Positions 11,880-64,000 of a stretch of DNA of 64,000 nt are shown one piece after another (the stretch's first letter is position 1; each line of letters starts with the position of its first letter). The translations under genes were made by a program, and so were the position numbers. Source of the stretch: Dipteris shenzhenensis (taxonomy: Eukaryota > Polypodiophyta > Polypodiopsida > Gleicheniales); assembly GCA_047967505.1 (NCBI GenBank), contig CM106541.1; one strand, 5' to 3'. Below the pieces are notes generated by a model that did no database searches, was not told the origin of the DNA, and saw only the letters and a list, made by a program, of their open reading frames with translations.

Positions 11880-12030
11880 TCACTATGCCCTTACCCCGGT
11901 TATGTACAATACTCAAACACATATATAAATGAATGAAAAAGAAGATTAGGGTGTTCTGCACCCACCAAAAACTTGTGTGGCTCTCTATTTCTCTCGCTCC
12001 TTCTTCCGTTCTGCTTCCGTTGAGAGCACT
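11865..12030 (+). repeat. 3' LTR of copia B-prime, approximate end
   Basis: It starts TGTGGGCTGTAAAGG after a purine tract, at the same place relative to pol as the B element LTR. A TATATAAAT sequence near 11,923 could be its TATA box. The right end is uncertain; CTCTCA near 12,030 is my best guess. Confidence 0.5.
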
Positions 12031-12736
12031 CTCAAATGGTCGTGGCCAAAGAGCAATTGATCAACATAAGGATCCAAGTGCATCTTATGTGCAAGAGGAG
12101 CAACCCCAATCATCATTCCAACAAGGTGGTAGCAGCGATGGCCACAATCCGCAAATGCGGTGGTGGTGGTCATGGCCAAAATCAACCGAAAACTTGCTTG
12201 TTCTCTACTTGGGAGAAGGCCATTGGCGGAATGAATTCCTGGATGCTCAGGAATGGGATCGGCAATGAGCAGAGTAGCAAAAGTTGACAGGGAAAATGCT
12301 GAGTAACTCCATGGTGCACATTGTTGGGGATGACCCGTTGGTATACTTGGAGATTAGTATAATCACATGTGCGGGTACAAAGCTGCAGGGGCCCGCTGAC
12401 CAGTAAGGAAGGTGACAAGCTGCTAGATTGGCTAGTATAGTAGCAAGTACGACGACAAGTCCATGAGTTGGTGACGGAGGAGCCACCCTTGATGTAGTTG
12501 GCCAAGTTTGCAAAGGCACCCATAGGGTCACGCAAGGTGCAATTCATAGAGTCAGTTGTCCAACCAGAGTCTGCTACATGTATGATGTACATGGGTGTGT
12601 CGGTGACATAGCCATGTTGCAATTCAAGATAGTTTTGTTGCAATTGATATAACAACAAGTGCATGTGGAATTTATTTAAGGCTGAACACTTTTGCAATGT
12701 GCCAAAATTCAAGGACGAACTCTCCATCCTTATCTT
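12031..12736. other. Unassigned stretch between copia and LINE remnants
   Basis: ORFs here are short and overlap on both strands without recognisable motifs. It may be the decayed 3' end of the LINE that follows or the flank of the B-prime insertion. Confidence 0.4.
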
Positions 12737-15400
12737 CTACTTTATTACAGCCTTTATTTGATGCTTTCGTTTAACTGCTTGAAAAAAGGATTTTGAGGGA
12801 CAATCCCCAAGAGATAGTCTCAAGGTTCGACTTTGAAGTCGGGCCTTCTCATCCTTATCAAACTTCTCTGCCAGTAAGGCTTCCTCCGTCTTAATCAACA
12901 AGGTAGACAACACCAGGTCTATAGGGCATTGCTCTATAGTCGTCCATAAGCTGAGCTTACACTGAGTTAGCCAAAGATTAGGAGACAACTTGTCACCATG
13001 AACCTATTTCTCCCAACATTTATTGACTTGCATTACAACACGAATGGCTACATCCCACCTGTAGCATGAATCCACAATTTCTTTCACCGATTCTAACCCT
13101 ATAGAGCAAACATCCTCCTCCCTAGACCCTCTCCTAGCCACAGCAATAGCACTTGTTAAAATTATAGAGGATATCGATAGACCAGCCAATAGCAACGGGA
13201 AGTGAAAAGAACCAACCAACATGTACATAATCTAAAACATCAAAATTCAGTAAAAACTGCCCCCCATGGGAGATAGTAGCCACCAACCTTCTTCAAAGAA
13301 GTAAAATCTATCAATCCTACTTGCTAAAAAATCAAGACCCTTCCTCCTATCACTCTTAGAAAAGCTTCCCATCCCTTCCTCATCTAGTTGTACAATATTG
13401 ATTAACCCTCTCAATACATAACTCTTCCCAAGCCTCTCGACCTCATCTCCAGACAAGCATTTTCCAAGTGAGATCTTTCAGAAGAAACCTCAGTCATGTT
13501 CCAATCCCCACCCAAGATCCGCCTATCACCCTCAATTTTTAAAATCAATTCTCTCCAACAATTCCCCCTTCTTTGAGTCTCATTCGGTGCATACACACTC
13601 ATGACACTAAATCGAAAACTAGCAACAGTAAGAAATCTACCTAAAGGACCTGCAAATAGCTCCATACCCGCTAGCACCTTCTTCTTAGTCAGAATAGCTA
13701 TGTTCCCTTTCCCTTTAACAGGAGAGTTCATAAAGAAGGCATACCCAATCTAATAAAAAAGCAAGCCAAATCGCCTCCTATGGGCCACATTTAATTTTTT
13801 GAAGGAGCATTTACATTTGGATTCCAACTCTCACAACACAACTCTTGTGCTTCACTCTATCGCAACAGCCTCATAGGTTCCAAGTCACCAGGGAGACCAT
13901 CCTAACTCCCTTCACTGCACCCTTATTGTGCCAATGATTTGTATGCATCCTGCATGAAATTGAACCTATTCTCTTTGTTGCTGCTAACATTTCATGCCAT
14001 ATTTTTGAGCCTCTTGGATAACTCTTTAACCAGCCTATTTTGAACACCCACTTCCAGTGGTTGGCAAGCTGCCTATCTCTCTTCCATCAATCTCTTTTTG
14101 TTGTTTGCCTTAAGGAGCTTTTTTTTGCCATCATATGGAGAATCCTCAACATTTGGATCAAGCACCCCATCTGCTTTTTCCTGAGACGCCTCTTGCCTTC
14201 TTCCAAAACTTCCAACACATGGGGAGGGAGAACTGCAACCACCACCCGACCTTTTCACCCCACCACCTTTTGGGCATCTTCACCAATCCAATCATTATGT
14301 TTTCTCGAATATCAGAGACAACACCTCCCACACATGGGGGATCTTTTCTTGACGGAACCGTTTCTCCTTCCGATTGGACTTCGACATCGCTAGATGGGCT
14401 TGCATGTCACTAGAGAGGCAGGATGATGACTTCCGGTCTTGATCTGCTTGGAGCTGGACTTCCACCTCCCTTCCGTTCTTGAGCTACTTGAGAAGTATTT
14501 TGGAATGGGGGGATACATACACCTTATCCTCGCCATGAGTAAATAGTTTTGTCACTAGCCTTTTCTCGATCTCGTCCCCCGTCTTGAGCGACCTCTAGTG
14601 TGCCAAACTTAACATCACTTTTCATAGAATTTTCTTCACTCCTCGAGTCCCTTGCATCCATCGCTTCATCTTGAACTAGTTGAGAATTCTCAAAATCGGT
14701 GGGACAATTCCTAGAGGCTAGTAGCATAATGGCCAGTCCATTTGCAAAGATAACATACATTTGGAAATGGCCCAAAACACACCTTCTGAGTAATCGACAC
14801 TTTCTCAAACAATTGAACCTCCACATAGTCCATAACTTCCTGAGTTCTGTCTCACAAGATCCACACCTTCTTTGGACCAAACACTTGACTGATAGATGGA
14901 GGAATAGCCAGAATCTTTCCCAAAGAATGAGCAGCCGCACCCAGATTAGAACCCATTTATGCAAGCAAGGAAGGAAATTCCGACCACATAGGACACTTCC
15001 AATACAAATGCATCAATCGAAAAAAAAGGACTCTAGGGTATTGCCAATACCACCGCACCCATAAACATAAGAGACTGACCTAGAAAACCATTGTGCAGCT
15101 CCTCAAAAACACATCACACAAGAAAGAGTCCTTTACCCAAATACCGCACCTCATACCCTTTTGTCGAAACATCGCCTTTATAGGCCATGAACTCCCTAAG
15201 TCCACCAATGGTGGGAACTCGATCCATAAAGAACAAGTATACACGTCCATTTGCCAGCTTTTGTACTTTAGGTTTGATAACATCGAATTAGAGATGACAA
15301 ATCGTCTTGTACTTGACCCTGACCTCTCGAAGTTAGCATTTTGATGGCTTAGACTCGCTATGAGCGACATCAGGAAAAAGAAGACCGCATGCACCCTCGT
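12737..15400 (-). pseudogene. LINE remnant (ORF1 plus endonuclease)
   Basis: Read on the minus strand from 15,400 downward. An ORF1-like segment (about 15,394-14,524) resembles plant LINE ORF1 proteins, with a decayed zinc-knuckle-like piece (YLCKWTGHYA). An APE-type endonuclease follows, recognisable from VTWNL near 13,900, then VMSVYAPNETQRRGNCW and ILGGDWNMTE (13,731-13,411), then a linker to RTLRLSLGDCPSKSFFQAV (12,988-12,737), which usually precedes reverse transcriptase. Several stops and frame changes break it. No reverse transcriptase follows, so the 3' half is missing. Confidence 0.75.
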
Positions 15401-15670
15401 CAGCCAGCTTAGAGAACTCGCTCCTAAACTTTCTCGTAAGGGTCTATGACATAGAAGGTCTACTCCTTCTTCGAAAAGTTTCTGGAAGGTGTCCCTTCCT
15501 CAACCCTATAGCATCCCCAAGCTCCAAATATGTTGCATGCACATCAGAACCCTTTGCCACTAGCCCTTCAACTGGTCTTACGGGCACAGAAGATGGCTTC
15601 GGACCAGAGGAGTCCGAAAGCTTCTTGCACACCAACTCACCTACCTCAACAAGCCCTCCGAACGTTGAAA

Positions 15671-15790
15671 CCTTCTCGAAAACCTTGCTGTACAGCATGT
15701 CACACCTCTTATGCCTCTCGAAACCTTGCTCTACAGCAGGTCACACCTTCTCGAAAACCTTGCTCTACAGTAGGTCACACCTCTCGCGGA
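15671..15790. repeat. Short tandem repeat, three units
   Basis: Three near copies of a 33-43 bp unit containing CTCGAAAACCTTGCTCTACAG and GGTCACACCT stand head to tail near 15,671, 15,714 and 15,747. Confidence 0.65.
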
Positions 15791-16294
15791 TGCAAAGAGG
15801 ACAAGACCAGTGGATGAAGGACGGCTCAACTCCTGACATGCAACTCCTCCACTCTCCCAATTCCTGGTTAATCACTCTCCTCTTTACCCTTCTTCTTGAA
15901 TCGATAGACTATTGAGCTAAATTGGTGGGTGTTTATAGTATTAATATCCGATACTTTGTGATGCTAATTGTCTAAAGTATATGGACTACTTTAAAGGTCT
16001 TAATAACCTTAACACATGGCCTCAACACCAATATTTGAAAATCGATACTAACCAACCCAAAGATTAATGCCTAGTTGATTTTTGGTTCATTTTGTGTGTA
16101 TATATTGACAATTCCAATGAGATCTTAACAAACCACAGATCTTTTAAAAACGGAACTTGTTCATGTTTGTGTAATCACTTTACCATAAACATGACATTTA
16201 TGATTCTTTAATTGTAACCATGTACAACCTCAAAAATATCCTCCACATTTCAACTGTGTGTGTATGTGCATCGTATGTGTGTGCGCACATGCAC

Positions 16295-16299
<5 letters not shown>

Positions 16300-16373
<74 letters not shown>

Positions 16374-16683
16374 GGGGGGAGGGGGGGCAAGCATTTCGAC
16401 ATGTTTCTTATCATTCCTTAGCTATTATGTAGCATAGTCCTTTCATGAAAGTCAAAGCCAACCCTTGAGAATCTCATAAGAACATGTCAAGTTTTCCATT
16501 TAGATATTGGGGAGTTAAGGCATAGAGAGAGAGAGAGAGAGAGGGGGGGGGGGCAAGCATTTCGACATGTTTCTTTTCATTCCTTAGCTATTATGTAGCA
16601 TAGTCCTTTCATGAAAGTCAAAGCCAACCCTTGAGAATCTCATAAGAACATGTTAAGTTTTCCATTTAGATATTGGGGAGTTA
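16300..16683. repeat. (GT)(GA)(G) tract and 166-bp-period duplication
   Basis: A (GT)n, (GA)n, (G)n compound microsatellite ends at 16,387. The next roughly 130 bases (from CAAGCATTTCGACATG at 16,388) are repeated from 16,554, again preceded by (GA)n(G)n. The duplication therefore includes the microsatellite. Confidence 0.85.
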
Positions 16684-17374
16684 GTGTTCTGAAGAGAAAA
16701 GTTGAAAGTTATATCTCCCTAACAAAGTAAGGCATATTAGATGCATTTATCCACTACCTAGGTATTCCTACATAACAATGGCCTCTTTGTGATCCATTCA
16801 CTATAGATGATTTAAGATAAAGATGCAACTAGATATTCAATCATCATTGAAGTTAAATTTGGTTGGAAATCTATGGGGTTTATTGTATTTTTTATCCATC
16901 ACTTCAAATGAGTCTTCATCCACAAGGCAAAGACTATGTGGGATATGCGTAGACTTATTGTAGAGAATTACTCATATAATCCCCTCATTGTGCTCTCCTT
17001 GTATTTAGTGCTTCATCATGGTGCGGAGGTGGAAAGAATGCCATTGGTTGGAGCTTGAGCCCCCTGCGCATGCAAATGGCAGGAAGTGGAGTCGATGGCC
17101 TCAACTAACTCAACTTGTCACGTGGTCCTGTGGAGGGGCAGATTGCTGTGGACCAGTAGGCGAGGCGGGGGTCGAAAACTCAAGCGCCCCCCATACACAC
17201 ACACAGACACAGAGATACCTGGACCGAGGCCTCAAGAGGAGAGGAGGGGGATGTTGGGTGGAGGCAAGGGAAAGCCTTATCCGTGGTGTGGGCCGAGTCA
17301 GCAGCCAGGTCATCATAGAGATGGGGGAATATTCCGACAAGTGCTAAAAAGTACGCAAGCTCGAAAAAAGGGGA

Positions 17375-17482
17375 ACATAAAAAGTAGCAAGTGCGCAATT
17401 GTTGCTGCTTCATTAATTCATTCATTCATTCATTATTAGCGGTCAATCGAGCTTTTTGTGAGTTGAGCTTGCTGCTGTAGCT
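17375..17482 (+). promoter_or_regulatory. Probable 5' UTR/proximal promoter of the isomerase gene
   Basis: The AT-rich run ACATAAAAAGTAGC near 17,375 is a weak TATA-like candidate. It is followed by about 100 bases including CATT repeats before the start codon. No transcription start is demonstrable from sequence alone. Confidence 0.35.
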
Positions 17483-60209
<42,727 letters not shown>

Positions 60210-60642
60210 GTAAGGCACAAACGTTCCTCTGCATGCTGCAATGCTGCTTTGGTGTAGAAATCTCCATATGAGATTTGAGATATTGGGTTCAGACATCTTT
60301 TCCTGAAAGTGAAATCGTTCTTATAATGCAAGTAAAGTGAAATGGTCCTTGTAATGCTGCAATGTCAATTTGGTGTAGAAATCTCCATTTGAGATTTGAG
60401 ATATTAGGTTGAGACAGCTTTTCCTGAAAGTGAATGGTCCTTATAAGAGACTCCGCAGGTCTTCAGAAACCCAGTATAGCTGCTTATGCTTGGGCACTGA
60501 TGATGACATACATTTTGCTTTACTTGCTAAGTATGTTTACCTTTTGTTTTTCAAAAATTTTTGGTGACCTCATTTTTCTTCTCTTTCATTTTCTCTTTTA
60601 TTTTCTTTGTAGAATTTTGGTCTTTAGAACAGCAAAAATCTT
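60210..60642 (+). other. Start of intron 8 with a short duplication
   Basis: About 75 bases (TTTGGTGTAGAAATCTCCAT, then GAGATTTGAGATATT) are repeated at about 60,247-60,325 and 60,370-60,445. No exon is seen. Confidence 0.6.
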
Positions 60643-60770
60643 AATTTGTACGATTGGATATATTCTAGTCTTACATATGTGTGTGTGTGTGTGTGTGTCT
60701 CTCTCTCTCTACTCACACACACACAAACACACACATATGTAAGACTAGAATATATCCAATCGTACAAATT
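60643..60770. repeat. Palindrome 1 around (GT)n/(CT)n
   Basis: The left arm begins AATTTGTACGATTGGATATA, and the right arm ends with its exact complement. At least 44 bp pair perfectly; the centre is a (GT)n-(CT)n-(AC)n tract. Confidence 0.9.
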
Positions 60771-60854
60771 GAGAGGGGTGTGTGTGTGCGCGCGTATGTA
60801 TGTATGTTGTTGACTCGCTCTCTCTCTATATATATTATGTGTGTGTGTGTGTGT

Positions 60855-60928
60855 GCTCTTTTCTCGAGCACTGCCCTGATGTAAATGAATGTTACATAAT
60901 ATAATTTTCTTGGTTTCACAAAAAAAAA

Positions 60929-60960
<32 letters not shown>

Positions 60961-61060
60961 ACACACACACACACACACACACACATTTTTTTTTTGTGAA
61001 ACCAAGAAAATTATATTATGTAACATTCATTTACATCAGGGCAGTGCTCGAGAAAAGAGC
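60855..61060. repeat. Palindrome 2 around (GT)n(AC)n
   Basis: The two arms of about 102 bases are identical inverted copies, from GCTCTTTTCTCGAGCACTGC inward to a 10-base A run and a (GT)n tract. Only the dinucleotide count differs, by one unit. Confidence 0.92.
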
Positions 61061-61200
61061 CAATGCCCTATCCATCAGAAGGAGTAAAAGAAAAGCTGAA
61101 TACAAGAAACATCCAAATCGTCCTCATGTAAGGCATCATATAAAGACTGCCGCAATGAGGCTCGGAAGAACTCTAGCTATGGCGATTTCAGCCTTCCACC

Positions 61201-61460
61201 TGCGTCATGGCCTCTATAGCTGATTCTGCATCCTGCCGTCCTGCCATACAGGTCCCCGTAGGCTTGTTGCTGCCTTCCGCCGTACATCCATAGCTTCTCC
61301 CCGCCTCTACCTTGCTTTCTTGCATGTGTTTGCGTCATGGCCTCTACAGCTGATTCTACATCTTGCCATCCTGCCGTACAGGTCCCCGTAGGCTTGCTGC
61401 TGCCTTCCGCCGTACATCCAGAGCTTCTCCCCGCCTCTACCTTGCTTTCTTGCATGTGTC
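61201..61460. repeat. Tandem duplication, 130-bp unit
   Basis: 61,201-61,330 and 61,331-61,460 are close copies starting TGCGTCATGGCCTCTA and containing GGTCCCCGTAGGCTTG and CCGCCGTACATCCA. Confidence 0.88.
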
Positions 61461-61686
61461 GTGGGTTTCTTTTCGCTTAGTCTTCAGCCTCTTGCAGCTC
61501 CTCGTTTTCTGTGTGTGTGTCGTCGTGCGAATCACTGTTTCCATCCGTACAGATTCCGTACATCTGTACGGTCGCCGTACAGATTCAAAGTTTGAACCCG
61601 TTTCACTTTCCGTACAGCTCTGTAGGTTTTGCCGTACAGTTTTCTTTTTTCTTGTCTTCTCTGTCGTACGGTTTTCCCTACAACTG
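61370..61686. repeat. CCGTACAG motif cluster, left of the young LTR element
   Basis: Six exact CCGTACAG/CTGTACGG words and several variants. The cluster continues after the inserted element (63,902-63,960) with three more, so the element landed within it. Confidence 0.78.
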
Positions 61687-61975
61687 TGTTGGAATACTGA
61701 AAAGAAAGAGTAGAGTGGACACAAACTCAGAATACTTGCTTATAGAATGAAGAAGAAAGAGGTCCTTAAGTAGGCACCTCATACAAGGTCACTGACATCA
61801 CTGATGACCTCAAAGCTCCACAATCATCTCCTCAATCTGCTCCTAGATTCACTCAATCATCCTATGTGGCTTTTCCACCACCTAACTGTGCTTGTGGGCA
61901 CCTAACTGTGCCTCTAGCACTCACACATAGAAACATAAGGTGTGCCTGAGGCATACACCTTGAGATATCCCAACA
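61687..61975 (-). repeat. 3' LTR of the young element
   Basis: 289 bp, plus-strand TGTTGGAATACTG to ATATCCCAACA. It appears identical to 63,613-63,901. Confidence 0.95.
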
Positions 61976-62003
61976 AACCCCCCCTTAAGGAAATGCCTCA
62001 GGC
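61944..62003 (-). promoter_or_regulatory. Inverted repeat spanning PPT/3' LTR junction, young element
   Basis: GCCTGAGGCAT (61,944-61,954) pairs perfectly with ATGCCTCAGGC (61,993-62,003). The 38-base loop contains the LTR end CCCAACA and the purine tract, with a possible inner CCTT/AAGG pairing. Confidence 0.78.
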
Positions 62004-62353
62004 TATGTCAAGGATACATCTAGTCTCATAGTTTCTCATGCCATCTCATGGTGGTCAAGGATAAATCTATGGCTAGGTTCTCATGCTAGCAAGGGTTCCC
62101 TTGGGTGTAAGGTAAACAGAAAGGGATACAAACAGACCTTCCAATGGTTATCTCTCCTACATGTACATGCACACAATGTCTGTAGGAGGTACCATGGAAC
62201 AAAACATACACATGGCCTACATCATAAGGTGACCAGAGGTGTTTACAAAACACACAAAAACACAATAGTTTATTTCATTCATTTTGGAGGACTATCCAGG
62301 CTGAGTACCTTGACATAAAAAGAAAAGAGATCTGGAGCATACATAGAGATGAT

Positions 62354-62755
62354 TTAAAATGCATAATCTTCATGGGATGCCTCATCTTGTGGAGGCAAAA
62401 TATCCATGTCAAGGCAAGGTCTTACCACATGGGCAGTGTCTAGTGCCTTATAAGATGGTACTATGATAGAACAAGTGGATCTGAAAGTCATATCCTTCAT
62501 GAGAACAATTATCTTGTCATCTCCATAGTTGTGTAGAGAAGCATATCTTAGGTGTCTGACCTTCATCTTTTTCTTGTACTTGGAGTCAAATAAAAATGCC
62601 ATGAGAGTGTAGATCTCTGTATTTGCTTCCTTTTTGGCAACCATTGTTTTGGCAATCTTCAATAAGGAAGTCAGGTTGGCATTTTCATCCTTTGTAGCAT
62701 AACAAGACATTGCTTTATGTTTTGGCTTTTCACATATTTGGCATAAGCAAGCCAT
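62354..62755 (-). CDS. Short gag-like protein with CCHC knuckle
   Basis: 133 codons. Near its start, CQICEKPKHKAMSC fits the nucleocapsid spacing CX2CX4HX4C exactly (Cys5, Cys8, His13, Cys18). The remainder is basic in the middle and acidic at the end and is not recognised. It is probably the C-terminal part of a gag whose N-terminal half lies in another frame (62,730-62,927) or is lost. Gag binds and packages element RNA, so retention of this domain would suit a packaged non-autonomous element. Confidence 0.6.
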   Translation of the reverse strand: MACLCQICEKPKHKAMSCYATKDENANLTSLLKIAKTMVAKKEANTEIYTLMAFLFDSKYKKKMKVRHLRYASLHNYGDDKIIVLMKDMTFRSTCSIIVPSYKALDTAHVVRPCLDMDILPPQDEASHEDYAF

Positions 62756-63599
62756 GAGAGGCTCTAACCCAAGTATTGGGTAGTGTCTTCTCTCTTACAA
62801 GGCAAAAAGAACTGAAATACTTCCAAAGTATAGCCACTTGTTGTAGCAAATAGTAGTGACTAGTTTTCAAACAATGATGCTTCTTCTTACATGCTTCATA
62901 GAAGTGGATGAAATAAACATTTTCCAATCAAAACCAGGTCTAGCAAGTCAAAACAAAACTGAATCCACACTTGTACTGAAGTTATTGAAAGCTTCAAAAA
63001 ACCAGAAATGCTAGAGTAGCATTTTATGTAGCATCATCTTCAAAAACTTGTCCAAAGCTGTCAAAACTGAAAAGCTGAACTTGGAGGGCTTGTAGCTCAC
63101 TCTTCAAAGCAAGGAAAAGAGGGCTTTCTGAAGCAAAAGAAAGCTCATATACCAGAGAAGGTCCAGCACAGAGGTTGGACGAAATGGTGCGCACTTTTGC
63201 CCGGGAGAGTTGCTACAGGCTGAAACTGAGTTTTGACGATTTCTCCCTCGTTACTGAACCAAATGACTTGAAAAATGGCTCAAAATCTTCGTCTTGAGGT
63301 CGCCCATCTACTCCTAAGAGGGCTTAGGCAATGGCGGAGTATGTAGGGAGTATTGAGCAACAGAAGAAATTCGCTGTTTGGAGAATGGCAGCCACCACAG
63401 ACGTTTTTTTTTTCAATTGCTTGCAGGTGGAAGTTCGCCCATACTAGAGGAGTTTCCAGCTCAGAGGGTTTGGGCAATGGCTGTTTGTAGATGGAGAACC
63501 AAGCTCTCAAAGATTTTGGGAAGAAAGAGGAAAATGGAGAAGAAGAAGATGAAGAAGAAGATGATGATGTGGCAGAAATGGGCTCAAGGGGGATCAAAT

Positions 63600-63612
63600 G
63601 GCTCTGATACCA
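63600..63612 (-). other. Primer-binding site of the young element
   Basis: The plus strand reads GGCTCTGATACCA immediately before the LTR, so the minus strand reads TGGTATCAGAGCC, complementary to initiator methionine tRNA. Confidence 0.9.
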
Positions 63613-63901
63613 TGTTGGAATACTGAAAAGAAAGAGTAGAGTGGACACAAACTCAGAATACTTGCTTATAGAATGAAGAAGAAAGAGGTCCTTAAGTAGG
63701 CACCTCATACAAGGTCACTGACATCACTGATGACCTCAAAGCTCCACAATCATCTCCTCAATCTGCTCCTAGATTCACTCAATCATCCTATGTGGCTTTT
63801 CCACCACCTAACTGTGCTTGTGGGCACCTAACTGTGCCTCTAGCACTCACACATAGAAACATAAGGTGTGCCTGAGGCATACACCTTGAGATATCCCAAC
63901 A
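63613..63901 (-). repeat. 5' LTR of the young element
   Basis: 289 bp, appears identical to 61,687-61,975, followed by the AACTG duplication. Confidence 0.95.
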
Positions 63902-64000
63902 AACTGTACGGACGCAGTCAGGTTTCTCCGTACAGTCCCTACTCTGGTTTACCGTACAGCCTGTTGATCCTTCTCATGCCCCGTCTGCTTCTCTCCATTT

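Larger units (their letters stand above)
15401..17374. other. Non-coding flank upstream of the host gene
   Basis: Apart from the repeats listed separately I see no gene. ORFs at 17,018-17,439 overlap in several frames on both strands and show no domain. Confidence 0.5.
61687..63901 (-). mobile_element. Young non-autonomous LTR retrotransposon (gag only)
   Basis: A 2,215-bp element with two 289-bp LTRs that I read as identical, TG/CA ends and a 5-bp duplication AACTG (61,682-61,686 and 63,902-63,906). On the minus strand: 5' LTR (63,901-63,613), primer-binding site TGGTATCAGAGCC directly adjoining, a leader, a gag-like ORF, purine tract TTAAGGGGGGG, 3' LTR (61,975-61,687). It has no protease, integrase or reverse transcriptase, so it must rely on enzymes of another element. 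It lies in intron 8 of the isomerase gene. Confidence 0.93.

Noticed and set aside
11357-12030. A separate third copia element after element A
   Set aside because: The ACCAT duplication and the continuity of the B-type reading show it is the other half of the interrupted element at 4,981-6,222.
17018-17439. A small gene upstream of the isomerase
   Set aside because: Overlapping ORFs on both strands with no domain, normal codon pattern or homology I can recognise.
60430-61200. A ninth isomerase exon
   Set aside because: No segment between GT-AG sites encodes the expected conserved C-terminal part. The ORFs at 60,434-60,742 and 60,933-61,223 run through microsatellites and palindromes.

Overview
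This is land-plant nuclear DNA, very probably from a species with a large, transposon-rich genome. A fern or another large-genome lineage would fit, but the sequence does not decide it. The only host gene I can support is a plus-strand, multi-exon gene for plastid ribose-5-phosphate isomerase. Eight exons (17,483-60,209) join in phase into 218 codons: a Ser/Pro/Ala-rich transit peptide followed by the enzyme. The catalytic Asp, Asp, Lys and Glu are all present. The last part of the enzyme lies beyond the window. Intron 5 is 13,600 bp and intron 6 is 27,701 bp; the other complete introns are 94-294 bp. Almost everything else is transposable-element DNA.

Layout. 1-4,980: AT-rich DNA with TATG-type microsatellites, a 390-bp foldback element, tandem duplications and a 53-bp minisatellite. 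4,981-12,030: a broken Ty1/copia element (family B-prime) interrupted by a second copia element (family A, 6,228-11,356) with the 5-bp target duplication ACCAT. 12,737-15,400: a minus-strand LINE remnant. 17,483-18,562: exons 1-5. Intron 5 holds a nearly intact copia gag-pol (family B, 21,030-25,140), a minus-strand LINE endonuclease remnant (27.0-28.8 kb) and a minus-strand gag-only LTR element remnant (29.3-31.5 kb). Exon 6 is at 32,163-32,249. Intron 6 holds LINE pieces separated by (GA)n tracts (32.8-41.4 kb). One of these LINEs is split by a minus-strand Ty3/gypsy element (41,415-48,992), and a full-length minus-strand L1-type LINE (48,995-56,418) sits at the outer end of that element's LTR. 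Exons 7 and 8 are at 59,951-60,209. After them come two large palindromes and a very young 2,215-bp non-autonomous LTR element with LTRs that appear identical (61,687-63,901).

Most notable. (1) In all five copia-like or gag-only elements whose polypurine tract/3' LTR junction is visible, an inverted repeat of 6-11 bp straddles the junction. The stem sequence differs between lineages while the pairing is kept, which suggests a conserved structure. (2) Several transposon leaders or ORF1 regions carry dense clusters of CCGTACAG/CTGTACGG, which matches the binding consensus of plant SBP-box transcription factors. (3) Consecutive LINE blocks are bounded by (GA)n tracts, which suggests microsatellite-directed insertion or a (CT)n 3' tail. 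(4) Two near-perfect palindromes lie back to back at 60.64-61.06 kb; they are either real template-switch products or assembly artefacts.
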